DNA of 64,000 bases from JAYVJH01 sp043777595 (GCA_043777595.1 JAYWHT010000061.1:1-64000), one strand, 5' to 3'; positions 36,332 to 45,410 are shown, counted from the stretch's first letter. Numbers and translations: made by a program. The notes: generated by a model from the letters alone, not told the origin.

Positions 36332-36372
36332 CATAAAATCGGTTTTTGCAAAAGAAATATAAAGATAAAAAA

Positions 36373-36660
36373 ATGAAAGGTAAATTATTGTATCCAAATG
36401 TGCACCATTTTGAATTAGCAAAAGCAATGCCTTTATGTCCAATCGGGAGTCATGTTCAAATTTGTGATGTCGATGGGCAAGAATGTCTTTTTGTTGGTGA
36501 AATAGAGCTACCACTTGACATCGCAATAAGAGACCCAAGTTTTTTTATTGCTATTACATATCGTGAATTTGAAAAAATAGTTCATCAAAGAACGATTGAG
36601 TATTGGACTGAAAAAGGAAAAAGCATAGAAGATGCCGAAAGGCTGTGGAATCTTTTGTGA
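36373..36660 (+). CDS. small prophage protein of unknown function
   Basis: A 95-residue protein (MKGKLLYPNVHHFELAKAMP opening) with two cysteines (CDVDGQEC) and a helical C-terminus. The ATG at 36373 follows an A-rich leader. It is flanked by 10-bp direct repeats and preceded by the structured repeat. No family recognised. Confidence 0.6.
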   Translation: MKGKLLYPNVHHFELAKAMPLCPIGSHVQICDVDGQECLFVGEIELPLDIAIRDPSFFIAITYREFEKIVHQRTIEYWTEKGKSIEDAERLWNLL

Positions 36661-36750
36661 GAATTTGAGTGAACAACTCGGGCGGTAAAGGCAAGAAAAT
36701 TGAAATATTCGCAATTATTGTTATATTTGTAAGGCGAAAATAAATAAATG

Positions 36751-36824
36751 GTGTCAGAAGCATTTTGGTGATGCGTTCCTCTGTGAAGGGAAAGAAGACG
36801 GTTCGATACCGTCCTTTCACCCCA
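36751..36824 (+). tRNA. tRNA-His (GTG anticodon), prophage-encoded
   Basis: The sequence folds into a cloverleaf. The D stem is GCAT/ATGC with a GG-containing loop. The anticodon stem is TTCCT/GGGAA with loop CTGTGAA, giving anticodon GTG at 36783-36785. The T arm GACGG-TTCGATA-CCGTC is perfect. The extra 5' G at 36750 can pair with C73 at 36821, the tRNA-His identity feature, and CCA follows. Two mismatches in the acceptor stem (positions 4-69 and 5-68) and a non-standard position 8 make it atypical or partly decayed. Confidence 0.65.
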
Positions 36825-36842
36825 AAATTTAGGCAGATGTAG

Positions 36843-37472
36843 CTACTCTTGACTTATTATTTTGACAATATTGCCGTCAATGTCGCTTTGAGCCGTAACG
36901 GTGTTGAGGACTAATCCACCATATACGTTTTTAGCCCTGAATGTAGTTTGAACTGTTATGTTTTTGTCTGACTTGTATTTGTAAGTAGTGCTTACGTGTT
37001 CGTAGCCTTTGGGGTCATTCATTGACTTTTTAATACCTCTCTCTAAATTGATATGCGCCCCGTTCCAAGCACTAAACAAATCATCTATCTTTTTTTGATG
37101 TGCCGCAAAAACCGCAATTACAGAATCTGCTTCTTCTTGCTTTTTAGCGGCCAATGCCATACTGTCTTTGACTGGTTGAGGTAAATTATCGTAACGCACT
37201 TTTTCTGCTTGTACTATTGCCTTTTTCTTTTGGTCTTCGATATAACCATTATAGGCCACAACAACTATAGGTAATAATATTACTGTTACAATGCGGATTT
37301 CTCTGCTAATTGACCATTTTGCTAATTTCTGTATGTATTCAAAAGTAGGTTGAAGTACAAAAAGCCCAGAAATTAGCAAACAAAGAAACGAAAATATGCT
37401 GACTTCAAGAGCACCAAATGACAAAAAGACCAACATCACGCCCACAATCCATTTAATCGCTTTCATACTCAA
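36843..37472 (-). CDS. prophage moron: membrane protein with soluble C-terminal domain
   Basis: A 209-residue protein with two or three N-terminal hydrophobic segments (up to about residue 75). A Lys/Glu-rich helical region follows, and then a C-terminal domain (NLERGIKKSMNDPKGYEHV, then TFRAKNVYGGLVLN) that I recall from small membrane proteins of unknown function in many bacteria. Its orientation against the phage transcript and its position between early and late modules suggest a moron, for example one affecting the host envelope. Confidence 0.65.
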   Translation of the reverse strand: MSMKAIKWIVGVMLVFLSFGALEVSIFSFLCLLISGLFVLQPTFEYIQKLAKWSISREIRIVTVILLPIVVVAYNGYIEDQKKKAIVQAEKVRYDNLPQPVKDSMALAAKKQEEADSVIAVFAAHQKKIDDLFSAWNGAHINLERGIKKSMNDPKGYEHVSTTYKYKSDKNITVQTTFRAKNVYGGLVLNTVTAQSDIDGNIVKIISQE

Positions 37473-37568
37473 TTTTATAGTTTAGTTTACCCAAAAATAA
37501 ACTACATGAACCAAAGTGCAAAATTTATTTTTTGTATTACCGCAGCGGCGGACTGCAAATTTAAAAAC

Positions 37569-37616
37569 AAACCAACAAAAGGCTACTTCATACCAGAGGT
37601 AGCCTTTTGTTGGTTT
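37569..37616. terminator. large inverted repeat between divergent genes
   Basis: An 18-bp perfect stem, AAACCAACAAAAGGCTAC with a 12-base loop and its complement, lies between the starts of a leftward and a rightward gene. It resembles a terminator of incoming transcription or a remnant of a gene lost from here. Confidence 0.5.
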
Positions 37617-37685
37617 AATTGATAGATTTTGTTTTTTTGGTTCTGTTTTTGTAGCTTTTTGGGCTTACTTAAAAAATGAAAATAA

Positions 37686-37913
37686 ATGCTAAATTTTAAC
37701 AGATTGCCAGTTGAAGTGATTGAGATGTTTGATATTTACAACTCGGCTGAGATTGTGTCTTTGCTCGAAGACTTGGATATGCTGTTGGTCAATACCAACG
37801 TAAGGCGAGGTATGGACGAGGGTTTTGAGCAACGATATGCAACGGTGCTGTACTTGTTAAAAAGAAGTGTGAGGGCTTTGGGGACTGTTGTGGTCGATGA
37901 CAACAGTAATTAG
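37686..37913 (+). CDS. small prophage protein of unknown function
   Basis: A 75-residue helical protein (MLNFNRLPVEVIEMFDIYNS). It overlaps the convergent regulator gene by 4 bases. It may be a small helper of the late operon; no evidence for a specific role. Confidence 0.55.
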   Translation: MLNFNRLPVEVIEMFDIYNSAEIVSLLEDLDMLLVNTNVRRGMDEGFEQRYATVLYLLKRSVRALGTVVVDDNSN

Positions 37914-38176
37914 AACATTTGGTCTAACTGGCTGGTTGTGTAGGACTGGCGCAGCTCTAAATATAAATTGGGGTATAGTTTGCGAATAAGAGTGGACAAT
38001 GGGACATTGAAGTAGGCGCAGAATATTTTGACGGGAATAGGTTCGGTTCTTTGTATTACAAAAGTATGTTTGATTGGCTCTACTTTGCGTGAGGCTGTGC
38101 GAACGCCGCACTCTAAGACAGTGGCGACATCTTTGACGCTAATAAACGATGGTATGAGTGTGATAATGTCGGCCAT
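37910..38176 (-). CDS. prophage helix-turn-helix regulator
   Basis: An 88-residue protein with a likely DNA-binding helix pair (FISVKDVATVLECGVRTASR). It is oriented against the structural genes. It may control the late operon or act as an excisionase-like factor; not specifically recognised. Confidence 0.55.
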   Translation of the reverse strand: MADIITLIPSFISVKDVATVLECGVRTASRKVEPIKHTFVIQRTEPIPVKIFCAYFNVPLSTLIRKLYPNLYLELRQSYTTSQLDQMF

Positions 38177-38304
38177 GGTTTGATGCGTGCTGGGGCGGTT
38201 TTTGATGCAAAATAAGAAATAAATTAAATATAAAATTCCTTAATATAAGAATATTATTAAAAATTTAATTATGATTGTAAAATATTATGAAATAATAATG
38301 AAAT

Positions 38305-38643
38305 ATGCCAAATCCAGAGAACATAAAACCAGTCAAGAAGGGCGACCCGGGACGTAACCCGAACGGTCGCCCGAAAGGTTCGCTAAACCGTTCGACGATA
38401 GTGAGGAAGTTTTTAGCAACTGGGGCTGTTTTGCCAAAAGATATGTTTCAAAAGTTGGCTGAGGTTTTTCCAAAGGTCAAAGAAAAATTGACGGCTGAGG
38501 AACTCATTACGTTGGCACAGATAGCGAGGGCATCAAAGGGCGACACTCACGCCTACAAGGCGTTGATGGATAGTGCGTATGGTGCGCCAAAGCAAGAAAT
38601 AGAGTTGGAACGTCAGATAGTGCCTGGTATTATTGAGATGTGA
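38305..38643 (+). CDS. terS: terminase small subunit-like protein (DUF5681)
   Basis: A 112-residue basic protein with the GRNPNGRPKGSLNRSTI opening typical of the DUF5681 proteins found just before phage terminases. It lies directly before the large subunit (4-base overlap), so a DNA-recognition role in packaging is likely. Confidence 0.75.
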   Translation: MPNPENIKPVKKGDPGRNPNGRPKGSLNRSTIVRKFLATGAVLPKDMFQKLAEVFPKVKEKLTAEELITLAQIARASKGDTHAYKALMDSAYGAPKQEIELERQIVPGIIEM

Positions 38644-39935
38644 AAACAGCAGATACACCACCGATATTGAGACCAAATGCGCTAACGGCCTTTCGGGTGT
38701 TATACAACATTCCAGAGGGAACGTGGTTGATTGTGAACATGGGTGGCCGTGGGGGTGCTAAAAGTTATGAAACGTCTAAGTTTGCTACTATCATGGCGGT
38801 ACAGTTGCAAAAGCGTGTAGCGATATTGAGAGACCAGCAAAGTACGATTGACCAGTCGATATTGAACGAAATAAAGCTACGGTTCAATGACTTGAATGAA
38901 AAAAGTGGTGGCTTTTATAGTCGTTATTTTGAGATGCAAGCCCGTGGCCTCAAAGACCGAAAGAGCGGAACGGACTTGATATTTACAAAAGGTTTTCAGT
39001 CGTCTAATACCGCACAGAAAGCAGCTTTAAAGTCTATTTCGGACGTGGACATTGCGATAATCGAAGAGTTTGAGGACATTCGAGACGAACAGAAATTTAA
39101 TACATTTGCCGATAGTGTCCGTAAAGAGGGGTCGGTTATAGTAGTAAACTTGAATACGCCCGAGAAAGGGCATTGGTTTATCAAGCGTTTTTTTACGCTG
39201 GACGAAACACCCTACAATGGTTATTTCAAAGCCGTTCCAAGAGCCATCAAAGGCGTAGTACATACGTTTACGACTTTTGAAGATAATCCTTTTTTGCCTC
39301 ACAAAGTTGTCGAAAAATACAAGGCTTATGGCGACAAAGACAGCGACCTGTACGATATTGATTATTATTGTCAAGCGATGTTGGGGTTGGTTAGTGAGGG
39401 CAAAAAGGGGCGTATTTTTAGAAATTGGCAACCTGTGAGTTATCAAGAGTTCAAGGCTTTGCCGCACCTGTCTTTTGCTGGCTTGGACTTTGGTTATAGC
39501 AATGACCCCACGGCAATAGTCGAAATAAAAAAGCACAACGATACTATCTGGATTCGTAAGATATGCTACCAAACAGAACTGTCAGATGCCCAAACGGCTC
39601 AAATATTAAAAGACAACTTGCCGAGGGGTTGCCCTGTGTATGCCGATGCGGCAGAGCCTAAATCAATCGCTAATTTGCAACGGTTGGGCATCAATGTAGT
39701 GGCGGCTGTCAAGGGGCCTGACAGTATATTGGCAGGTATAAAAGCAGTCAAAAGTTTAAAAGTGTATTATGTCCCTGACAAAGATTTAGAACATGAATAC
39801 ACCGAATATAGCTGGGCGGTGGACGTAAATAAAAACCCGATTGACCGCCCCGAAGACGATAACAACCACTTGATAGATGCGCTTCGGTACGGGGTTTTTT
39901 CAAGATTACAAAAAAGAAAGCTGGTAACGGCTTAG
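38640..39935 (+). CDS. terL: terminase large subunit
   Basis: A 431-residue packaging motor of the PBSX/Terminase_3 type, with an ATPase domain carrying Walker A MGGRGGAKSYE near residue 35 and Walker B IAIIEEFEDI. A C-terminal nuclease domain has acidic residues in FAGLDFGYSNDPT and VYADAAEP. It begins with GTG overlapping the small subunit's stop. Confidence 0.93.
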   Translation: MKTADTPPILRPNALTAFRVLYNIPEGTWLIVNMGGRGGAKSYETSKFATIMAVQLQKRVAILRDQQSTIDQSILNEIKLRFNDLNEKSGGFYSRYFEMQARGLKDRKSGTDLIFTKGFQSSNTAQKAALKSISDVDIAIIEEFEDIRDEQKFNTFADSVRKEGSVIVVNLNTPEKGHWFIKRFFTLDETPYNGYFKAVPRAIKGVVHTFTTFEDNPFLPHKVVEKYKAYGDKDSDLYDIDYYCQAMLGLVSEGKKGRIFRNWQPVSYQEFKALPHLSFAGLDFGYSNDPTAIVEIKKHNDTIWIRKICYQTELSDAQTAQILKDNLPRGCPVYADAAEPKSIANLQRLGINVVAAVKGPDSILAGIKAVKSLKVYYVPDKDLEHEYTEYSWAVDVNKNPIDRPEDDNNHLIDALRYGVFSRLQKRKLVTA

Positions 39936-39972
39936 TGAGTTTAGAGTTATCAATTATCAAATTTACAATTTT

Positions 39973-41469
39973 ATGGGATTCCTTGACATTTTTAGAGAAA
40001 ATTTTACTTTGTCGGCTGCACAAACTACAAAAAAAATTACTGCCGTACAAACGGCTTTGAGTAGTAGTAACGTGTCTGCTCGGGGTACGTCCATGCGGGG
40101 GATAAATTTTATGGTAACAGAGGGGATGGTCGAATATTACAAAGCTGATTACCTTACCTACATCAACAAGGCATTTAGAGCCAATGTTGATGTTTATAAG
40201 ATAGTGAGCGATTGTGCCTCTCGAAGGTCCGAGAACCCGATAGAGCTGGTAAAAGTCAAAGATAAAAAGGCATTGAGTTTGTTTTATGCCAAAGGCAAGC
40301 AACCGTTATCTGACTTGTTTGGGCTAAAAGCATTACAAAGCAAAGCCTTTGGCGCAGAGGTAAATAGCAGTGATGTATTGACGTTGCTCAATAAACCTAA
40401 CTCGTACCAAACTGGCAATGACTTTGAACAGATGGCTTCGATTTGGTATGACTTACTCGGCGAAGTCGTGATATGGGCGCAGCGCATAGAGCCAGACTCT
40501 ACAAATGCCAAACCAGTAGCACTGCACGTGATTCCACCCTTTGACCTTGCCGAAGTGTCGGACGGTACGATGCGTGGGGTGAAAGAATATAAAATAGTAA
40601 GTTTAAATTTGACAATACCCAAAGACGACTGTCTGATGATATGCCGCCCCAATGCTACGGCTACGTTGTTGTACTATCCTACTCGTGGTATGTCGCCCTT
40701 AGAAGCTGGCAATACTGTTTTGCAGCGGTCAAATGAATCAGATAAGGCAGCAGTTGATTTGTTGCAAACCAAGGGGGCGGTTGGGGCGGTTTATATTGAC
40801 GACCAAAATGTTTATACTGACGACGAACCTTCGCAGAGTGGTGAGAAAGATTCTATGCAAGCCCATGAGAGCAATTTTATCAAAAAAATGTATGGAAAGT
40901 TTGCTAAAAACCGCATTTTTTTTTCAAATGCAAAGTTAGGCTATGTGCAGTTTGGGCGCACATCGGTTGAGATTGGTGTAGGCGAGCATGATAAAATTGC
41001 GACCTCAAAATTGTGTCGGTTGTTCAATTATCCAGAAATATTACTGTCGGGGGACATAAAATACGAAAACTTGCGAGCGGCTTCTAAGTTGCTGATTGTG
41101 TCAAATATCATGCCCTACCAGACTATGATGGCCGAGGCTTTGACGAACTTTTTACTGCCAAAGTTTGGCATGAATACTAATAGTTATGCGTTGGTTTATG
41201 ACCCGTTATATTATTCAGAAATACAAGAAGACATCAAGGACATTGGGGCGGTGTTGGAAAATGTTACTTTTCTGACAATAAATGAGAAACGGGCATTTTT
41301 GAGTTACGAGCCATTGGCCGACGAACTGGCCGATAAGCTACTGGTCAAACAAGGTTTGATGTTATTGGAAGATTTGACGTTGGCCAATCAAGTACTGCCG
41401 AACGAGGATTATGGCCCCGCAGCGGCGGCCGCCCTAACCCCCGATGGGGGGACTAATACAACCCCCTAA
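39973..41469 (+). CDS. phage portal protein (HK97 family)
   Basis: A 498-residue portal that forms the dodecameric DNA gate at a head vertex. Typical HK97-portal segments are visible: VYKIVSDCASRRS, MYGKFAKNRIFF and ILLSGDIKYENLRAASK. The far C-terminus (AAAALTPDGGTNTTP) is encoded by a CCCC...GGGG repeat-like stretch and is probably not structural. Confidence 0.9.
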   Translation: MGFLDIFRENFTLSAAQTTKKITAVQTALSSSNVSARGTSMRGINFMVTEGMVEYYKADYLTYINKAFRANVDVYKIVSDCASRRSENPIELVKVKDKKALSLFYAKGKQPLSDLFGLKALQSKAFGAEVNSSDVLTLLNKPNSYQTGNDFEQMASIWYDLLGEVVIWAQRIEPDSTNAKPVALHVIPPFDLAEVSDGTMRGVKEYKIVSLNLTIPKDDCLMICRPNATATLLYYPTRGMSPLEAGNTVLQRSNESDKAAVDLLQTKGAVGAVYIDDQNVYTDDEPSQSGEKDSMQAHESNFIKKMYGKFAKNRIFFSNAKLGYVQFGRTSVEIGVGEHDKIATSKLCRLFNYPEILLSGDIKYENLRAASKLLIVSNIMPYQTMMAEALTNFLLPKFGMNTNSYALVYDPLYYSEIQEDIKDIGAVLENVTFLTINEKRAFLSYEPLADELADKLLVKQGLMLLEDLTLANQVLPNEDYGPAAAAALTPDGGTNTTP

Positions 41470-41490
41470 AATTAACCCCTAAAGGGGGAT
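41431..41490. repeat. C/G hairpin repeat at the portal stop
   Basis: The stretch contains ccccc-gat-ggggg and cccctaaaggggg mini-hairpins separated by an A-rich spacer, a common Bacteroidota dispersed element. It contributes the last codons and the 3' region of the portal gene. Confidence 0.5.
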
Positions 41491-41500
41491 TTAAAAAAGA

Positions 41501-42352
41501 ATGACACGAAACCAGCAAATAGCTTATTGGGTAAGATACGAGGCATTTAGAAAACCTGCCGAACAACGTGGCTATAAAGTGTTCAGGGCAATGCTCAACC
41601 GGCAAACGAGACGGGTGTTAGACCATTTGCTACAAAACGGCACCAGAAATACTATTGAAGCCCTGCCACGGTTAATAATAACTTACGATACACTTACGAC
41701 AATGCAAGGCTTTTATGTAGCCGAGGGTTTGCCGTTTGCGATTCGTGAATTTGAGCAAGTGTCTGGCCAAAAGGCGCACTACATACACGATATGCGAGCA
41801 AAAGGGCTATTTAGTTGGTTGTTTGGCCAAAATGTAGCGGTGCAAGTGTCGGCTACTGCTTTTTCGGATTATTGGAAAAAATTGCTGGTTGGTTTTGTTA
41901 CGGACAACTCAGCTACAAAAGTCAAGAACATCAACGAAACGACACGCAAAAAACTCAATGACATTTTGACTAATGCCGTCGATACGCAACAGACCGTGGC
42001 GCAAACGGCCAGCAAGATTCGCAAACAAATGCAGACCATGACCAAATGGCGAGCGGCCAATATAGCACGGACAGAGGCCAACAGTGCGGCCAACTATGCC
42101 GCTACGATTGGTGCTGAAAGTTCGGCAAAACTACTTACCAATGCCCGACTTGAAAAGTTTTGGATAGCCGCTGCCGACACTCGAACTCGTGATGCTCACT
42201 TAGCTATGCTTGGGAAGGATTCTATACCAATCAATGCCATGTTTAATGTCGGCGGCGAACTAATGGCCTACCCTTGTGCTTCGGGCGGCTCGGCTCGCAA
42301 TGTGTGTAACTGTCGATGTGCGGTGGCGCATCGAGTAGTACGGGACGTTTAG
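41501..42352 (+). CDS. phage head morphogenesis protein (Mu F/SPP1 gp7-like)
   Basis: A 283-residue minor head protein. The C-terminal domain has the family pattern RTEANSAANYA, FWIAAADTRTRDAH and NCRCAVAHRV. It sits right after the portal, the usual place. It overlaps the leftward gene by 4 bases. Confidence 0.88.
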   Translation: MTRNQQIAYWVRYEAFRKPAEQRGYKVFRAMLNRQTRRVLDHLLQNGTRNTIEALPRLIITYDTLTTMQGFYVAEGLPFAIREFEQVSGQKAHYIHDMRAKGLFSWLFGQNVAVQVSATAFSDYWKKLLVGFVTDNSATKVKNINETTRKKLNDILTNAVDTQQTVAQTASKIRKQMQTMTKWRAANIARTEANSAANYAATIGAESSAKLLTNARLEKFWIAAADTRTRDAHLAMLGKDSIPINAMFNVGGELMAYPCASGGSARNVCNCRCAVAHRVVRDV

Positions 42353-42762
42353 GAAACGGATTTGAAATAGTAGTAAAACAGTCCTTTGGTACGAATACCC
42401 ATCTCTCGGTGTTCGTTGATAAGTGCCGATATTTCGGCTTTGGGAATACCTAAATCTGCTACCAATTTTTTGTTTCCTATTTTGTGCAAATTCATTTGTT
42501 GCTTTATCCAGTCGGCGTTTACTATCTCGGCAGGGGCTTCTATGTAGGTGGTTGCATGAACGATAATGTTTTTGGTTTCAGCACGCAAGGCGTAGAGTTC
42601 TCGGCCTATTTCGGTCAAACGCTCTTTGCTGAGGTGATTGCCATTTGGGTTGCGAGTTTGGCTTACCCGTACTATTATTTCGGTGTCAGTTTCTGAAATT
42701 TCTTTGAAACTGATACGTGAGTGTCTTTTGTGCAAAGCGATTGCATTTTCAAAATGATTCAT
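42349..42762 (-). CDS. prophage moron: predicted DNA-binding protein
   Basis: A 137-residue leftward protein whose C-terminus has a helix-turn-helix-like block (LVADLGIPKAEISALINE). The start at 42762 (MNHFENAIAL) is chosen over an upstream one that reads through the hairpin. It lies downstream of the 42810-43142 gene; the pair interrupts the head module, so a lysogen-expressed function such as defence or superinfection control is plausible. Confidence 0.6.
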   Translation of the reverse strand: MNHFENAIALHKRHSRISFKEISETDTEIIVRVSQTRNPNGNHLSKERLTEIGRELYALRAETKNIIVHATTYIEAPAEIVNADWIKQQMNLHKIGNKKLVADLGIPKAEISALINEHREMGIRTKGLFYYYFKSVS

Positions 42763-42777
42763 GGTTTTGATGTTTGT

Positions 42778-42804
42778 AAAGTGGGGCGGTAGCTGCCCCA
42801 CTTT
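42778..42804. terminator. hairpin between the two leftward moron genes
   Basis: AAAGTGGGGC ... GCCCCACTTT forms a 10-bp stem with a 7-base loop, and a T run follows on the plus strand. It may reduce expression of the downstream moron gene or terminate rightward transcripts. Confidence 0.6.
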
Positions 42805-42809
42805 TTTGT

Positions 42810-43142
42810 TTATTTCAAATCGTTTGTTAGATATTCGCCAGTTTCGAGATTGTAAATACAGTCTTGATTATGAAGTAACATCAAACTAATAGCTAAATTT
42901 CTGTTTGGTTCTACAATACTGGCATCGTATTGAAAAACACCATTTTCGTTTTTGTAGCCGCCTATGATTCGGTTGTGATTCATGGCGAAGTCTAATACAA
43001 AGTCAAGACTATATTGGTTTTGTGTGTTAGCGTTGGCGATTACCCAGCCTTTTTTGACAAATTCTAAACTCGGCAAATAGATGGTAAAACCGTCTGGGTT
43101 GGCTTTGGCAATTTCTGTAATTTTTGTTTTTAGATTATCCAT
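42810..43142 (-). CDS. prophage moron protein of unknown function
   Basis: A 110-residue soluble protein (FTIYLPSLEFVKKGWVIANA) with no recognised family. It is the first gene after a very good promoter at 43195-43226 and so is probably expressed in the lysogen. Confidence 0.6.
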   Translation of the reverse strand: MDNLKTKITEIAKANPDGFTIYLPSLEFVKKGWVIANANTQNQYSLDFVLDFAMNHNRIIGGYKNENGVFQYDASIVEPNRNLAISLMLLHNQDCIYNLETGEYLTNDLK

Positions 43143-43194
43143 TTTGTTTGTCGCTTGTTTGTATCGGTTAGCTCTTCCGTTTTTTATTTCATTA

Positions 43195-43226
43195 CAAATA
43201 TAATATAAATGTTTTGATTATACAAA
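43195..43226 (-). promoter_or_regulatory. strong promoter for the leftward morons
   Basis: On the minus strand TTTG (43223-43226), 20 bases, then TATATTTG (43195-43202) match the TTTG-N19-21-TAnnTTTG consensus, 53 bases before the moron start. Confidence 0.8.
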
Positions 43227-43353
43227 CTTTTTATAAATTATTTTTAGCTTTTACATGACAAAGTGCGCCAAAAGTGTATAGTTGGGACAATAAAAGTGTG
43301 ATATAAACACAAATCCTTTAATATCGTGCTATCAAAATGGCAAATGATATGAT

Positions 43354-44142
43354 ATGATACAGGGCAGCAAAATTATAAAATACAAAAGTTTGGAAGGAAC
43401 AACGGCTGACGTCGATAAGTCAAGCCGAACTGTTCAGGTGTATTTTTCTAAATTCAATAATATAGATTTAGACGGTGATATAATATTGCCAGGTGCATTT
43501 ACCAAGACTATTGCAGAACGTGGGCCACGTGGCAAGAACGAGATTTTTCATTTGTTCAATCACCGTGCCGACCTCAATAATGTATTGGGTAAACCCAAAG
43601 AACTTGTTGAAGATGCTTATGGCTTGAAAGCAACCACCACGCTGATTAAAACAAAAGAAGCAGATGCCGTACTTGAAGGCTACGAGAGTGGAATTTACAA
43701 TCAACATTCTATTGGTTTTAGTGTCATAAAATGGCAAAGCAACGAAATGGCAAAGGCGATGGAATTGGTCGAACTGAAACTATACGAAGGCTCAACTGTG
43801 CTATGGGGGGCTAATCCAGAAACCCCATTTTTGGGCTTTACCAAAGGTTTGAAAGATATTGACGATACACGTATAGATGATTACGTTAGTGGTATGTGGG
43901 CAAACTACGAAGAGTTGTATCGGCTCGAAAAAAAGGGGGTTTTGTCGGCTGATTTTATGGGATTAGCGCACTTGCAACGCACAAAACTCAAAGGATTGCA
44001 TTATGAATTGCGACAGTTAGGTGCAGTCCAAAAAGGGCAGTCGCTTGATAGCACTGACCAGAACGACCCGCTGAACGACTTGAATGTCGCTGAATTTCTC
44101 AAAAATACTTTTTACACTCAAAATATACTACAATGGAATTAG
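43354..44142 (+). CDS. prohead protease (HK97 family)
   Basis: A 262-residue serine protease that trims the capsid scaffold. The catalytic residues are seen in LFNHRADLNNVLGKP (His) and NQHSIGFSVI (Ser). The opening VDKSSRTVQVYFSKFNNIDL resembles the family. It overlaps the capsid gene by 10 bases. Confidence 0.85.
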   Translation: MIQGSKIIKYKSLEGTTADVDKSSRTVQVYFSKFNNIDLDGDIILPGAFTKTIAERGPRGKNEIFHLFNHRADLNNVLGKPKELVEDAYGLKATTTLIKTKEADAVLEGYESGIYNQHSIGFSVIKWQSNEMAKAMELVELKLYEGSTVLWGANPETPFLGFTKGLKDIDDTRIDDYVSGMWANYEELYRLEKKGVLSADFMGLAHLQRTKLKGLHYELRQLGAVQKGQSLDSTDQNDPLNDLNVAEFLKNTFYTQNILQWN

Positions 44143-45410
44143 TAGAATTAAAAAAAGAATTGACCGATTTCACCAAAACGGTAACAGATACTGTAAAAGG
44201 CGAGGTAAAAAACGAGGTAAAAGCGTTGGCCGACAAGCTGACAGAGGCTGAGGTAAAGTATGCCAAAAGTGAAGACGTGGCAGCGTTTACAAAGTCGGTT
44301 GATGACCTTACTACCTCAATGGCCGAACTCAAACAAGTTGTGGCACAGAAAGGGGTTGGCAATGGTGCTGAGGCAAAATCTTTTGCACAAGTGTTGGAAC
44401 AAAAACTCAAAGACACGCTGGGCGAAACCAAAGACAGCGATAAGCGAAGAGAAATAAAAAGCCGTTTTGCGGCCAAAAACCAGTCGGTAAGTTTTGACGT
44501 AAAAGCGGCTGTAAACATGACCCGTGCGTTGATTAACCCTACATCGGGTAGCAGAATACCTGCATGGCAACGAGAGGGCGGCGTTGGCAAAGCACCAGAC
44601 AACTACGCTTTTGTAACCGATTTGGTAACGATAGGCACTTTGGCGGCAAGCGACACGATTTCGTGGGTTGAGCGTGTAAGTCGTAGCGGTGGTGCTACCT
44701 CGTTGGCTGAGGGTGCGGCTTACGGCAAACTTTCGATGGACTACCAAGAGTTTTCTATGAAAGCTCAAAAATTGGGTGTCATGGCCAAATTTACGAAAGA
44801 GGCATTAGATGACATTGACTTTTTGGCTTCTGAAATTCAGAACGAAATAGTCGATGGACAGTTGGGCCTAAACTACACACTTGACCAGCAACTGTTGGCA
44901 GGAGACGGCACAGCCCCTAACCTCAAAGGAATATTAGGCTACGCAATTCCGTTTGTCAAACCTGTTGGATTGACGAGCATATCGCAACCTTCAAATTTTG
45001 ATGTGATTCGTGCAGTGGCTTTACAGGGGGCATTAAGTCTGTACCGATTTAGCCATATTTTGCTCAACCCTACTGAGGTAGCCAAAATGGAATTGACAAA
45101 AGACACGAATGGCAACTACATCATTCCACCGTTTATTGATACTAACGGGCGGCGTGTAGGTGGGCTGACGATTGTAGAAAACACGGGCATTGCGGCTGGT
45201 ACTTTCTTGGCTGGCGATTTTAGCAAGTCGGGTTTGTTTGTGAGAAAAGGATTAGAAATAATGATTTCGACAGAAAACGAAGACGATTTTAATAAAGATT
45301 TTATCTCGATTAAAGGCTCAATCAGAGCGGTACACCGCATCAAAGGCACAGATGCAAATGCGTTTGTAAAAGGCACTTTTGCCCCAGCATTGACTGCGTT
45401 GGCCAGTTAG
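44133..45410 (+). CDS. major capsid protein (HK97 fold)
   Basis: A 425-residue capsid protein. The first ~115 residues form a coiled-coil scaffolding (delta) domain that the upstream protease should remove; the mature part has the usual blocks (SDTISWVERVSRSGGATSLA, DDIDFLASEIQNEI, LAGDGTAPNLKGILG). Length and position are standard. Confidence 0.92.
   Translation: MELVELKKELTDFTKTVTDTVKGEVKNEVKALADKLTEAEVKYAKSEDVAAFTKSVDDLTTSMAELKQVVAQKGVGNGAEAKSFAQVLEQKLKDTLGETKDSDKRREIKSRFAAKNQSVSFDVKAAVNMTRALINPTSGSRIPAWQREGGVGKAPDNYAFVTDLVTIGTLAASDTISWVERVSRSGGATSLAEGAAYGKLSMDYQEFSMKAQKLGVMAKFTKEALDDIDFLASEIQNEIVDGQLGLNYTLDQQLLAGDGTAPNLKGILGYAIPFVKPVGLTSISQPSNFDVIRAVALQGALSLYRFSHILLNPTEVAKMELTKDTNGNYIIPPFIDTNGRRVGGLTIVENTGIAAGTFLAGDFSKSGLFVRKGLEIMISTENEDDFNKDFISIKGSIRAVHRIKGTDANAFVKGTFAPALTALAS

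Larger units (their letters stand above)
36279..36687. repeat. 10-bp direct repeats flanking a small gene
   Basis: TCGGGCGGTA occurs at 36279-36288 and 36678-36687, enclosing the 36373-36660 gene. The first copy runs into a 47-bp structured repeat. The arrangement resembles a cassette. Confidence 0.45.
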
